From Saprolegnia diclina VS20 (Eukaryota; Oomycota; Saprolegniomycetes; Saprolegniales; Saprolegniaceae), in contig NW_008246086.1 of assembly GCF_000281045.1 (NCBI RefSeq), positions 359,058 through 400,588 of the forward strand: a DNA stretch of 41,531 bases, given 5' to 3'. Both the position numbers and the translations under genes were made by a program. Below the pieces are notes generated by a model. That model saw only the letters and a program-made list of their open reading frames with translations, had not been told where the DNA came from and searched no databases. Of the stretch, positions 11,021 to 30,130 are shown piece by piece; within the stretch, counting starts at the first letter, position 1, and each line of letters opens with the position of its first letter.

Positions 11021-14000
11021 ATGTCCAGCCGGAAGCGCCTGCCCGGCGCGGTCTATGAAGGTGATATTGTCTTCATCAAGATTGACGATCGTGGGCATGT
11101 GCACTCAGACGGCTTTGTGGACGAGCGCCTTGGCTGCATTAGCGACATGGCGGGCGGCAAGCTCGACAGATGCCTCTTCCGGATCACCCCGTCGCTGCAG
11201 TACGAAGCCCAGAAACGGCTTGCAAAGGCACCGAGTAGTGCCACTGGCGAGGTGAGTGAAATGCTCGAGCTTCTTCAGCAGCAAGCCGCCGTCGAAGCGA
11301 GTGGCAACGCCGCCAAGCTCCGAGAGGCCATCGCCCGCGGCCAGCTCGTGCATTTTGGTCAGCCGCTGCAATTGCAACATGTCCAGTCGGGCAAATTCAT
11401 CTCGACACTGTCCAAGACGGTCGCAGAGATGGACAAGGTGTGCATGAAGCTCTCTCTCGTCGACCACGGCTCGTCCAAGTGCCAGTTTACCTTTTTGCCG
11501 AGTTTCAAGGCCAAGTCGATTGGTCACATTGTCGGCTACAACGACGCGGTATTGCATCATTCACTTCAGCAACTCGTACAGAAAAATCGTCATAGGTGTG
11601 CGTTGCCCGCACCAAGTCGCTCTCGTCTTTTCTGCATCTGAGTTTGCATCAAATCAACATGGACCGCCACGCTCGGCACGAGATCAACCTCCACACGCAA
11701 GAGACAATGCTGCGCCTCACACTCTTCACCCCGCCTCGTCTCGAATCCAAAGGGGCATGGGAGGTCGAGCCCGCAGCGATACTACGCAAAGTGCAGAAGC
11801 TCACACCGTCGCATGTAGGCTGGGAAGGTCTATCGGCTCTACCATATTGAAGCCAACGCGTTTGTGACAGTGTCGGCTAATCGGCACATGGCTAAAGCAC
11901 CGTATTTGCGTCCGTTGGCGTCCGGCTCGTCGGTCCATTCCCCGGAAAACGCGTCTTTGAAAGCCCTCTTTGTCCTCGAACGACACGACCGTCTGCGCGG
12001 TGGCGTGCTCAACGATGTTACCGAGCCCGTTCAGTTTCGGCATTTGCTCTCAGGCACCGCTGCCATCAACTACCGGATCTAAATCATGTGGGCGTAGGGC
12101 GCTACGTTACAGTAATGGACGACGGCGCGGTGACTGCGTCCGACGTGCCGTCGCAGACACCGTTTCAGATTCTTCCGTGCGCGACCAACGACCAGTCGAC
12201 GAGCGACGTCTGCTTTCTCCAGGTTATCATTCGCCCCTCAACTTGGCATTTAGAAAGCCGCTCTAACATGTAGGTGCTGGGCCGCGGCTATCGCTTGCAC
12301 CACCCGAATCTCGTCAAGCCCAAGCGAGACGGGCTTGCGTCGCAGCACTTGCAAGCCAGCGAGCAACTCCATGCGACACGCCAGCACTCGGACGAAGTAC
12401 ATTGAGATCCTCTCTCGCAGTCAATTCGATGGTGCTTGTAGGACGGGTTTCGGCTGCTGCCAGCCGCTGCAAGTGAGCTTGCCGAAGCCCAGTTCTTGGT
12501 CAGCGCCGTGGCGTCCCTTCAGGCGTACCGGTGCCTTGTCGAACCTGCCATCGATCGCGGCGCCCCGATGCCACGTGCACTGGTCGCAGACGCGGTGGCC
12601 GCCCTCCACGCGACGCTGCATTTTCTCTCATTCGGTGGCGACCGCCGCCAAAAGCAAGCTCGGGAGGCCAAGGTCTTGGACACTCTGTACGAGATGCAGC
12701 GCTGCGTGCTCCGCATCGAGCCCATTGCGCGGGACATGACGCTCTTCGCGCGGGACGCATCGTATCGGGCGGCGCACCGCGTCCACCGGCTCGTCAATCG
12801 GGTTCTCGTACGTCTCTTGGAGGAGAATGCACGGAATAAGAATTATGTGGCCACGCGCACAGCCGTCCTCTACTACAACGACGCGACGGCGTCGAGCACC
12901 GTGTACGCCCGCGAGACGCTGGCCTACATTGGGTCCGAGACCGGGTCCAAAACCGTCTACGGCACTCTCTTTCTCAACAACCCTGGGCTGCTGGCGACGG
13001 TCGACGCCAACGTCGTAGCGGCCTGTTGCAAGCGCATTGAGGCCCAAGGTGTCAAGGCCGCGGGCATTCTTCGTTTCTTGGGGATCCTGTGCGCCTGCGA
13101 CGGTACAAGCGTTCCGGCCAATCAAGAGGTGCGATGTCTGTGCACCCACGATGCGCTTATCGTCGACATAGCTGGTCGTCGACGCACTGTTTGCAGCATC
13201 GAGCTCAGTGCGCGATCGGCTTTTGATCGAAACGTGCGAGTGCAACACGAGTCGCCGACCGGTGCCTCAAGCCATGTACTACTTTGCAGTGCAATGGAGT
13301 TGGCTCATGATTTGTCGTTTTAGCAAGAGCATGACAGACGTCTTGCCACCGGCGCTAGCGTCCTTGACGCCGCGCCCACGACCGTTGGGCGCCGACGTCC
13401 TCAGCGACGGATTTTCCAGCATTGCTATTAGCTGGAAGGCGCACACCGAGTGGCGCGCTGGCGACGACAGCCTCTTTGTCACGTCGAGAGAGCTCGGTCT
13501 CGTCCCGATGGCGGGGGTGGAGAAGCCTTTGGACTTGGCTGCGTACCAAGCACAACTCGCAGGTGTTCCACTGGAGCCGCGGGACGCACCTGTGAGCGAG
13601 ACGCCGCCCCCGACAGCGACGCCGGTGCGAAAAGGGCTGTCGCTGGGACGGCTTCTTCTCGCATCATTGAGTCACCGTTCGTCCGTCAACTCGGACGCCA
13701 GCGGCGACTCGTTCGCTTCGAATGCACCGATTGGTCCAATTCGAGAAGAGTCGTTCTCAACCGAGTCGGCGACATCTCGGACCATCCGTGAGGACCCTGT
13801 GACGTCCAACCAAAGGCAGCGCACGAGCGTTCAGCAAAGCGATGTTAGCAACGCTGAGGAAGGAGATCCCGCCTCCACAACCATGACTATCAACGTCGAT
13901 GACGAGCCACCGCCACCTCGTAACGAAGATAAACCTCGAATGCGACGCCTCACAGCAGATTCTTGCCTTGACGTAGCGCGGCACTTGTCCTCCGGCGATG

Positions 14001-17000
14001 AATGGGTCGAGCTCGAGGCGGTCGTGTGGACGCTCGATCCGGAGAGTGTCTACCACCTCGTGTTTCCAGGGGAATCGTGGACGACGACGCAAGCGACGTA
14101 TCGCAAGGACAAGATGGCACAAGCGCAGTTCGACTTGCTCCACGATTTGGCGCAGTACTATCACCTGCAGCTGCTTCTCTTTGTCGAGCTTCTGCGCGGC
14201 AGCAACCTCCATGCGGTCAAGGTATGCCTCTCTTCTGCAACGTGCCATTTTTGCTTTTAAAGTATCAATGTATCAAGATGATATATTATGCGGTAGGTGC
14301 TCAAGCCGCAGCTGAGCTACACGATGCTGGTCGCCGCGATTGCCAACGAGAAGCTCCCAAATACGGTGCGGATGGCATTCACAGTCATTTTGCACCACTG
14401 CTACGTCATGTGCTTCCCGCATGATCACCTGATCTTTGCGACAAAAGTGCACACTATCGAGTCGATTCCCGCCTACTCGTCTCGCGCCGTCGGACCCGTG
14501 GTACGTACATAGTCCTCCAACCCCATAACGCATCATCGTGATGCCTAGCCGTTGCCCCACTTTGCGCTCCCGGCGACGCACCCCGCAAACGTCTTGTACC
14601 CGGAAGATGCCGTGCGCACGTACCCGCATGCCATCAAATTTCAGCTCCTCCAAGCCGTGCTCCACGCCGCGCTGAGCTCTGTGGCCACCGTGCGCGTCGT
14701 CGACGCGTCGCTGGATCAAAACGCATTTGCGTCGGCCATGCTGTCAATTGCGCACGACCTTCTTTTGTGCGGCTTTTACGTCGATTATACGTCGCAAAAG
14801 AACCTGGCGCACGTGCTATTGTGTCTCCTCGACGGACGCAATACGCTCGACGGGACGTCGCGCTACACGAGAAGCGCGCTCCACGATGCGATGACCCGCG
14901 TCAAGACGCAGATCTGCGACCTCCTCGTGACCATGACGCGGCTTTGGCGCCACGTCGAGTGCCTCCATGTCCTCTCATTTTTCAAAGCCAAGTATGCACA
15001 ACCAAAGTCACGCAGGCTCGGGCAGTCGCATGCTGCGTGGCGTCACCGCTTGCGGAAGCAATTGGCCGCCGTCCTCGACCAGACACCACATTTAGATCTG
15101 ATACTGGTCTCGCAACTCTCGCTCGACTACATCTGCATGGACTTGCTCATGTACGACGATGCGCACCTCGTCCAGGCCGCGCTGAGTCTGCACATTGAAG
15201 CAAACTCGAGAAAAGCGCGCGTGTTTGACGCAGTGCTGCAGTGTCTGGTCCTCGAGTCGAACGAGTCAACGACCAAGAGCCTGGCGCTCCCGCCGACGCA
15301 AGTCCTTCACGACGTTCGCGAGCTCCTTCCGACCTTCCGGCATCTCGCCCACATCTTTCCTAACGCGCGTCTCTGCGCCGACGTGCGCACGACGTATGGC
15401 AACGGCGTCCTCGGTGTCACCCACTTGCTCTTGGAGCAGTTGCAGCAGCTGCAGACGTATGCCTGTGACAAGCACCGACTGCTCATGGAGCGCTCAAGCA
15501 AACGCGCGTCGTCGTTCTGGGGTCTCCTCTCGGACGGTCCTGTCGCCGTGCGGTACACGCCGAGCGCGAACGGCCAAGCCATCATGCTGCTTTTGGACGT
15601 CCATAAGGTGGCGTTGACACTTGTCGAAAACCCAGTGATTGCCGACCCGTCGGTACACGATCTCCAGCGCCAGGTGCAAACCGAGGCGTGCAAGCTCCTC
15701 GTGCTCTTGTCGACCAAGAACCCGCTGGGGCAGCGCCTACTGTTTGAAAACATAAAGACCTTCTGGCGCTCCCTCGGTAACTGGATGCTCATAGCAACTG
15801 ACTCTGACGTCAAGTAGACACGGTGGACGGTGTCGGCAACGTAGTCCTCGCCGTCTTCTTCGAAAATGCGCATCTCTCGCACCGCCTGCCCGCCGAGGCG
15901 CTCTGGACCATGGGCCGACTCGTCGAGACGCATGCCACGAATTTGGCCGACGCTACGAGCGGGTCCAAGGCGTTTGCGACCATTAGCACCATTTTTGAAT
16001 TCTTCCTCACTTTCATGGCCCCCCACGACGTGCCTCTCAAGAAGCACCAGACCGCCGTCCACGAAGTCCTCCACCATGGCCAGTTCCAGCACATTTTACC
16101 CGATGCCGCCGCCCATGTCGCCCCCGACGACGACGTCGGCGCGGACGCGATCGTGCAGGCGCCCCATTACGTCGAGTGGCGCTCGCGACTGCAATCACCT
16201 ACCGACCTGCGCGGCGCCTATCTGCAAAAGGTACGCGCTTTCGATTTGGTGGTGAAAGCGTATCCGAGGGGTAGGTGTTGATTGTGCTCTCGGCGCTGGC
16301 CGCAGGCAAGAACCGAGGCGTCGCGCTGCACTACCAGCAACGGTACCCGCTCAACTGGTGTCTCAGCGTGCTTCTCGATGCCAAAATGCCGCTTGGTTTT
16401 AAGCTCGTCATGGTGCGTTTCTTCACCAACGTCTACCTCTACGGCGACGTCGACTTGCACCTGGGCGCGACCGCGACCGCGGTGCGCAACGTGCTCCTCC
16501 AGAGCGCGTCATTGCTCGTCGACTATGGCTCGAGCGCCGGCCGCCGGTTCCTCTCGACGCCCCGTGAGACCCAATTTGCCAAGCTCCTCGAGACTTATGT
16601 GTTTGATGGACTCCTCAATTTTATCACGGTCTATTGCACGCAGCACATGACGGTCCGCCAACACGACGACTCGGACACGGAAGGTGCGCACGTCACCGAG
16701 ACGCTCACCCACGCGCTCGACCATATTCGCACCAATGTCACCATGACACCGCAGCAGTCACTGGTGCCTTGCCCGCCTCTTTCAAGCACTCGGTATACAT
16801 CTCATCGTAGGCGCTGGAAGCCTGCGACCGCGCACTGCACACGGGCGTCTGTAGCCACCAAACACAGTGTCGATCGCCTCACCTGGCCGTGACGAGCGAG
16901 CATCATCGTGATGATGAAAACGCGGCTGCCCAACTGAGCTTTCACGCGTTCCAGGCGGATGTTTTCGAGTCGGACGAAGTGGCCGCGGTTACGGCGGCTG

Positions 17001-20000
17001 AAGCCAACCGCTTTGTCGTGCTCTGGGCCGAGATCGAGCGCAAGGTCGGAAGCAACCAACACAGCGCCAACATGACCATGCGTCTCTTCTACGCGCGCGT
17101 GATGGCCTTTCTGCAAGCGCGGCCCGCTTCGCGTACGCGAAACGTGCTCTCATGAGGCAGAACTCATTACCTCCTAGCGTCGGCCGAGCTGGTATTGCAC
17201 GTGCTGCACCGCCTGGTGGCGCGCTGTCGCCTCGACGAGTCGACCAGAAAGCGCATGCTGCTCTCGGAAATCGAAGAGGCCAACGACCGGTACAGCCACA
17301 CACAGAGCTTTCTGGCCGCGTACGGTGCCGCTTCTGCAACCAATGCACCATGCCGAGGCAATGGCTTGTAGATGTGGCGCGCCGCAGCTTGTGCTGGCGC
17401 TGCTCTCGGGCACCCAGTCGCCAGCGACGATGAATCAAGCGCTCCATTTGGGCTTGGAGCTTGTTCATGGCGGGAATCTCGCTGTGCAGCGCGCGTTTTA
17501 CGAAAGCTTCAAGGCGGGTGACGAGCGGTACGCGTCTCTCCCACGCAATAGGATGCGGAGCGTATACGTGGGTAGGGTCTTTGTGACCATCGAGTCGGTG
17601 TTGCGCGCCAATATCGACGCACTCAAGGAGCGTCGCCGCACGTCCACGTTTCTCGTCGAAGGTCTTGCGCCCATGAAAACCAAGCAGCGTCGCTCCAGTG
17701 TCCAAGCCGCTTCGATTTTCTTGCTCCCCGAGGCGTACACGACGTCGCATGACACCGATCTCGTCGATGCCGACTTGCTCTTGCAGTTTTTGACGGTTTC
17801 GCTTTCTATCAACTTGATTCATTGATAAGATTTGCGTAGGCGTTGGTCGCGGGGCATTTTCTACCCACGCAGCTGCTCCTCCTTGACCAGCGCGTCGCTT
17901 TGGGCCATGCCACCAGTGTCAACATCCTCCATGTGGTCACGACGTATCTGCGGTTGCTCGTCAAGGACGATGCCCAAGTGCACGAGATGACCGCGGCCGA
18001 CTGCTTGTCGCTCACGCACTGCTGGCATTTTCTGATCGAGTGCATGCAAGGCCCCTGCAGCGCCAACCAAGAGTTCCTTACGTCGTCGTCCATGGTCGAT
18101 GTCTTTGGCAAGCTACTCCGCGCCGAGATATTGCTGTCGACGGACCGCGTCGACGCACCGCGGCCCGACGACATTAAGAAACTCAAGGAGCTTGCAGTCA
18201 AGGCCATGGTGAGTCTCCTGGAGGGCCGGTCCAATGACGACGTGCAAGCCCGGCTTCGCAACATTCTCGCGCTACCGCCGCTGAAAGCGCGTCTCATCGT
18301 ACATCTGCCTTCTTTCGAATGCCAAGAAGGGATTCATCAAGCGTGTATGTAGGCTCTCTACACCCAATTTCACGCCGAGAAGGACGTGCACGTCGACGAC
18401 ACTACGTGGGACGAGCGGTTTCTAGAAGAAGGTGTCAACCTCCTCACGCTCGCCAAGTGCGTCTTTGATGCCGATCTCCTCGTGCCGCCGACCGACCGCG
18501 GCAGCGCCCCGAAGCGCGCTAATTTCACGAGCCCGAGCGAGTTTCAAGCCGCGGCAACGGCGTACCAGCACGCTAGTCTGTACCGCAAGACGTACACGTT
18601 CTTTACGGACATGCACTGCGCGGTTGAAATCTACTGGCGCGGACGCATCGAGCTCGTGTTCTTCCCGTTGCCGTCGCACTGCCGCATGCTGCGGTTTCTA
18701 AGTGCCAAGAAGAACGCGCTGCTCCACTCGCTCCGGTACGACTCGAACGACCGCCTCAAGCAGTTCATGCGGGCGCTGCCGAGTATGAACGAGGAAATGG
18801 CGCACGTCGAAGCGCTCAGTCAGTTCTGCGTCTACAACGCACTGCGCCCGTACATCCCGCTCTTCAAGACACTGAGCTTTCTCCTTGCCATTTTCATGAA
18901 CCTCATCATCGTACGGCCAATGTGCTCTTGCGTCTGCATCATGCTTTGGCTAGCTTGTCTCGATCGAGCACTACGACCAAGAGCCAAGCGACTACATCTA
19001 CATCCCGAGCAAGCTCAAGACGCCCATGTTCCTCTGCGGCTTGCTGCAAATCTTCCTCTCGACCGCCGTCGTCATCTTCATGCTCGTCATCAGCATCCCT
19101 CTCATCTTCCGGCGCCGGCGCAATGCAATGCGCAAGCGTTCGCTCGAAGCGTACAAGCAGCGGAAAGCGTTCTCGGATAGCATTGCTGACAGCTCAGAGC
19201 TCGACGTTCTCAAAGCCCTTGCCGAGCAGCGCGTCCAGCGTTGGACCGAGACGCTCGGTGCGATCTACAGTGCGTACCTTCCGTTTGCCAAGTTTATATT
19301 GCTCTTGTACGTGGGCCAATTTGCGATCGAACAAACGTTCCCGACGTTTCCAGCCTGGACGCTCTGTACGTGTCGCTTGATAGATTGATACAAATCCTCT
19401 TCCATAGATACGGTGCTCTTTTTCCCCGTCGTCTCGAGTACGCGGACGTACCTCGAAACGAGCGGGTCGGTCCTCGGCCTGCTCTTTACCTTTGCGTACG
19501 ACGTGCTCTTTGAAAAACTCACGGCGTTCTACCTCGTGTACCTCTGCACGGCGGTGCTGGCGACGTTGTACCACCCCGTGTTTTACTTCTACCATTTACT
19601 CGATTTGGTCATCATGAATCCGTCGCTGCAAAACGTCGTCTTGGCCGTGACGACGCCCGCCCGGCTCCTCGGGCTCACGGCGCTTCTCTGCGCGTGCATT
19701 TGCTACTTTTACGCGATGGGGCTCTTCTTCTACGGGCCGGGCAACCTCACGGACGACGCCCGCGCGATTCCGTACTGCTCGACGCTGCTCGACTGCTTGG
19801 TGACGGTCCTCCACCGCGGGCTTGCGGGTGACGGCGGCCTCGGCGGCTACATGTCGAACGCACTGAGTCACCCGCCCAACTTTTTTCACCGGGACCAATA
19901 CTGGTGGCGGTTTGTGTTGGACGTGACATTTTTCGCCGTCAAAGTCGTTTTGCTCAACATGGTGTTTGGGATTACGATCGATACGTTTGGCGATCTCCGT

Positions 20001-20513
20001 ACGCAGGCCGCGCGCAAGGACGACTTGAGACGCAATGTCTGCTTCATCTGCGGCCACGGCCGCGACGTCTTTGACGCGCACTACCTCGCGTCCAGCGGAC
20101 TCAACAACGGCTTTGAAAAACACATTGCCGACGACCACAACATGTCGATTCTTATTGTCTTATTGTCGAATTTTGAACGACATGCTATTGTAGGTGGTCG
20201 TACCTCTACTTCATGGTCCACGTCGAGTCACTGGACGCGACCGAGTGCAATGGCCCGGAAGCGTACGTCAAGGGTCTGCTTCTCAAGACCGACGTGTCGT
20301 GGTTTCCGCAAGGCATGGCCAAGTGCCTGTCGACGACGACCACGACTTCGGTCGCGCACAACATGGACGACGTCAAGCGCGCGGTCAAAACCCTGTGTGC
20401 GCAGGTAAAAGACAACTTGTCCACTGTACAGAGTTGACTATAACTAGGCCGACGTCGCTCTGCAAAAATTCCATGCGCGCCGCGACCGCCGCAACTCGAT
20501 GCGCGCCGTGTAA
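11021..20513 (+). CDS. ITPR: Inositol 1,4,5-trisphosphate receptor-type Ca2+ channel, copy B (22 exons, 2827 aa)
   Basis: Paralog of the divergent neighbour. Exons: 11021-11548, 11596-11763, 11819-12053, 12098-12222, 12274-12396, 12442-13128, 13172-13275, 13324-14221, 14297-14500, 14549-15776, 15818-16230, 16275-16763, 16811-17132, 17178-17319, 17372-17527, 17576-17795, 17840-18298, 18353-18910, 18954-19365, 19408-20143, 20194-20404, 20448-20513. The sum is 8484 nt in one frame. Same domain order: Ins145 N-terminus (AVYEGDIVFI, HSDGFVDERLGC), MIR repeats, RIH regions (QAREAKVLDTLYEM), RIH-associated (ECMQGPCSANQEFL), six-segment channel, S6 NMVFGITIDTF, Cys2His2 linker (CFICGH...HIADDHNM). 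Oddities: the filter reads DGGLGG instead of GGGIGD; a Ser/Pro-rich insert of about 120 residues (about aa 755-880) is absent from copy A; intron 3 appears to use a GC donor. Probably sits in an endomembrane; whether it responds to IP3 is not shown by the sequence. Confidence 0.93.
12054..12097 (+). other. Non-canonical GC-AG intron in IP3R copy B
   Basis: Copy A has a normal GT...TAG intron right after the first base of the Gly codon in the LATG motif (9698-9747). At the equivalent point copy B offers GCACCG as donor and GGCGTAG as acceptor, giving a 44-nt intron of the same phase and restoring the MIR-domain match (LSG then RYVTVMDDGA). No usable GT donor lies nearby, and reading through meets a stop codon. 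Confidence 0.7.
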
Positions 20514-20653
20514 AAACCGGTTATAGAGAAAAGACTATCCAAGAATGCATGTATTCCAAGTGTTTGTTTCTTGGTTTTTAGACAATAGTACGAGGATTAT
20601 GCAACGACAGTAATTGCAGTTTTCTTCTTGGTGGTATCGTTGTGAATGCGTCG

Positions 20654-27476
<6,823 letters not shown>

Positions 27477-28157
27477 CTTACTTTATCCGGAATGTCCGGT
27501 TTATCGTGCGATGGCCGATGATGTGTCGTTCAGTCGTTTAGTCATTTCGGTTTTAGTTAGTTTAATGGCTTTAGTCGTGTTGTTGGGTTTAGTTGTTTAG
27601 TCAGCTCAGCGGTCGTTTCGTTTTCGCTCAACCGTTGGAGTTGGCGTCCTCGTGGCAGGATCCGATGTCAGTGGCACGGCAAGCGCCGATACACAGCCAG
27701 GGAAGCATGGGGCTGCTACTCCAAGCGGATGAGTCAGTGCGTAGGCGCTACTACGAGTCGATCGATGGGCGAGCACGAGGATCTATCCGTGCACGAGTGC
27801 GATACCTTTTCAATAGCGCTATCCAACCGCTAAGATCGTAGTGGCAGGTAGCGATGCATTTCTGTCCCATCTCTCTGCAATAGCGAGCCAGCAAGACGAG
27901 CGCCGTCTATGACGCCCACGCTTCGGGCCATCGTCTCGGAAGCTTTGGCCTTTCTGTGGCAACAATTCGGCCAACGGACGCTACACTCCCTCGGTCCCGA
28001 GCCTTGCGCTATGAGGCACCTTGTGGCCTTCTCTAGCGTCGTGATCACCCTTCGCCCACGAGGATCTCGTTGGCCTGCGTAGCCTTACGCCATCGCGGCA
28101 GCGGCCAGAGACATCGCTTGCTGTACATTCGTAGCATGTGATATTATCATCGCTTGT
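27477..28157. other. Intergenic, upstream of the BEACH gene
   Basis: No convincing gene. Close to the BEACH start is a low-complexity tract (about 27527-27605) in which TTTAG recurs about eight times with variable spacers; on the coding strand of the BEACH gene it reads as a CTAAA-rich tract. It is probably promoter or 5' UTR. Short open frames beyond it match nothing recognised. Confidence 0.5.
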
Positions 28158-29051
<894 letters not shown>

Positions 29052-30130
29052 TTACTTGGCAGTAGTAGCACTCTGCCGGCCTTGGAAATGGTTCATGCCG
29101 TCGCGGCCGCCACCGAGGCTGAGGACAAGATCCATGACAGCCACGGGCAAGAGTCGGACGCCGCGCGTGACGAGCGGCAAGACCCAGCGGTGCCACGACC
29201 GCGCACACGTGAGAAGCTCGTAGTCCTTGCACTCGATGCTCTCGATGACGGTCGCGACAACGTCATCGACCGTGATCATCGGAATCAAGTAGGTGTGGAC
29301 AAAGCGCGGCCACCAGTGGTCCGAGGTGAAGATGCCGCGGAACATGCCGCTGTCGACCCCCATGGGGCACACGAGGAGCGTATGCACGCCGGGTTTACCC
29401 AAATGCTGGAGCTCCATGCGCACTAGTACAGACACTTGAGTCAGCGTCACGAGGATGGCGTCGTACGGGCTTCGTGAAACCCGACGGACGCAAACTTGGA
29501 GCTGCAATAGTCGGTGAGCCGCGCCGCGCCGTTCTGCCCCATCTACATTGTCGTATTAGCTTCACGGTCGATGCGTCAAGAGGCCTTACGATCGAGGCCA
29601 TGGTCACAATCATGCCATTGTTGCGTGCGAGCATGGACGGCAGCACGGCTTGCGTGGTCCAAAAATGGGCGAGCGTGTTGACGCCAAAGATTTTCTGGAC
29701 TTGGTCGTGGGTCAAGTCGAGAAGCGGCTTGCCGTGGACGATGCCAGCATTGTTGATGAGCACGTCGACGTTGCGCCCGAGAGCGGCGACGACCTCGGCC
29801 AAGCAGGTGACAACGCGCCTAGTTGAATGCGTGAGCATCCCGTCATTCGCGCATAGTGCCGTACGCGTGGTCGGACACGTCGCACACAAAGGTGTGGCTC
29901 AGACGCGGGTACTCGCGGGCGAGCGTCTCGAGGCTACCTGCGTCCACGTCCACGCAAGCCACGATAGCACCCTTCTGCGCCATGGCGATGGCCAAGCCGC
30001 GCCCGATGCCCGAGGCGGCGCCGGTGATGACGACGACCTTGTCCTTCAGATCAAAGAGCTGGCGGCGCGGCCATAGCAGGAGAAGGAGGGCACCGACGAC
30101 GACGGCGACGACGACATGAGCAGCGTCCAT
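29052..30130 (-). CDS. Membrane-anchored short-chain dehydrogenase/reductase, SDR16C/RDH10-like (4 exons, 313 aa)
   Basis: NAD(P)-dependent oxidoreductase; the relatives it resembles act on retinoids, steroids or fatty alcohols at the ER or lipid droplets. Exons: 30130-29865, 29818-29590, 29542-29467, 29422-29052 (942 nt, one frame). Features: N-terminal hydrophobic anchor (VVVAVVVGALLLLLW) followed by Arg-Arg; cofactor motif TGAASGIGRG; Asp at the end of the second strand (VACVDVD); NNAG; Asn of FGVNTLAHF; Ser in MASIMG; catalytic YCSSK, which is created only by splicing exon 2 to exon 3. Length is normal for the family. An Asp at the adenine-ribose position suggests NAD+ preference (inference). 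It reads divergently from the transketolase gene, with about 0.9 kb between the starts. The substrate cannot be told from sequence. Confidence 0.93.

Noticed and set aside
11764-11818. 28-nt intron GTGCAG...TAG inside 11791-11818 as the second intron of IP3R copy B
   Set aside because: Too short. The 55-nt intron starting GTCGAG gives exon 2 the same 168 nt as copy A and the same phase.
27593-27841. 82-aa frame upstream of the BEACH gene
   Set aside because: No motif, unlike codon use, and it overlaps a low-complexity tract.
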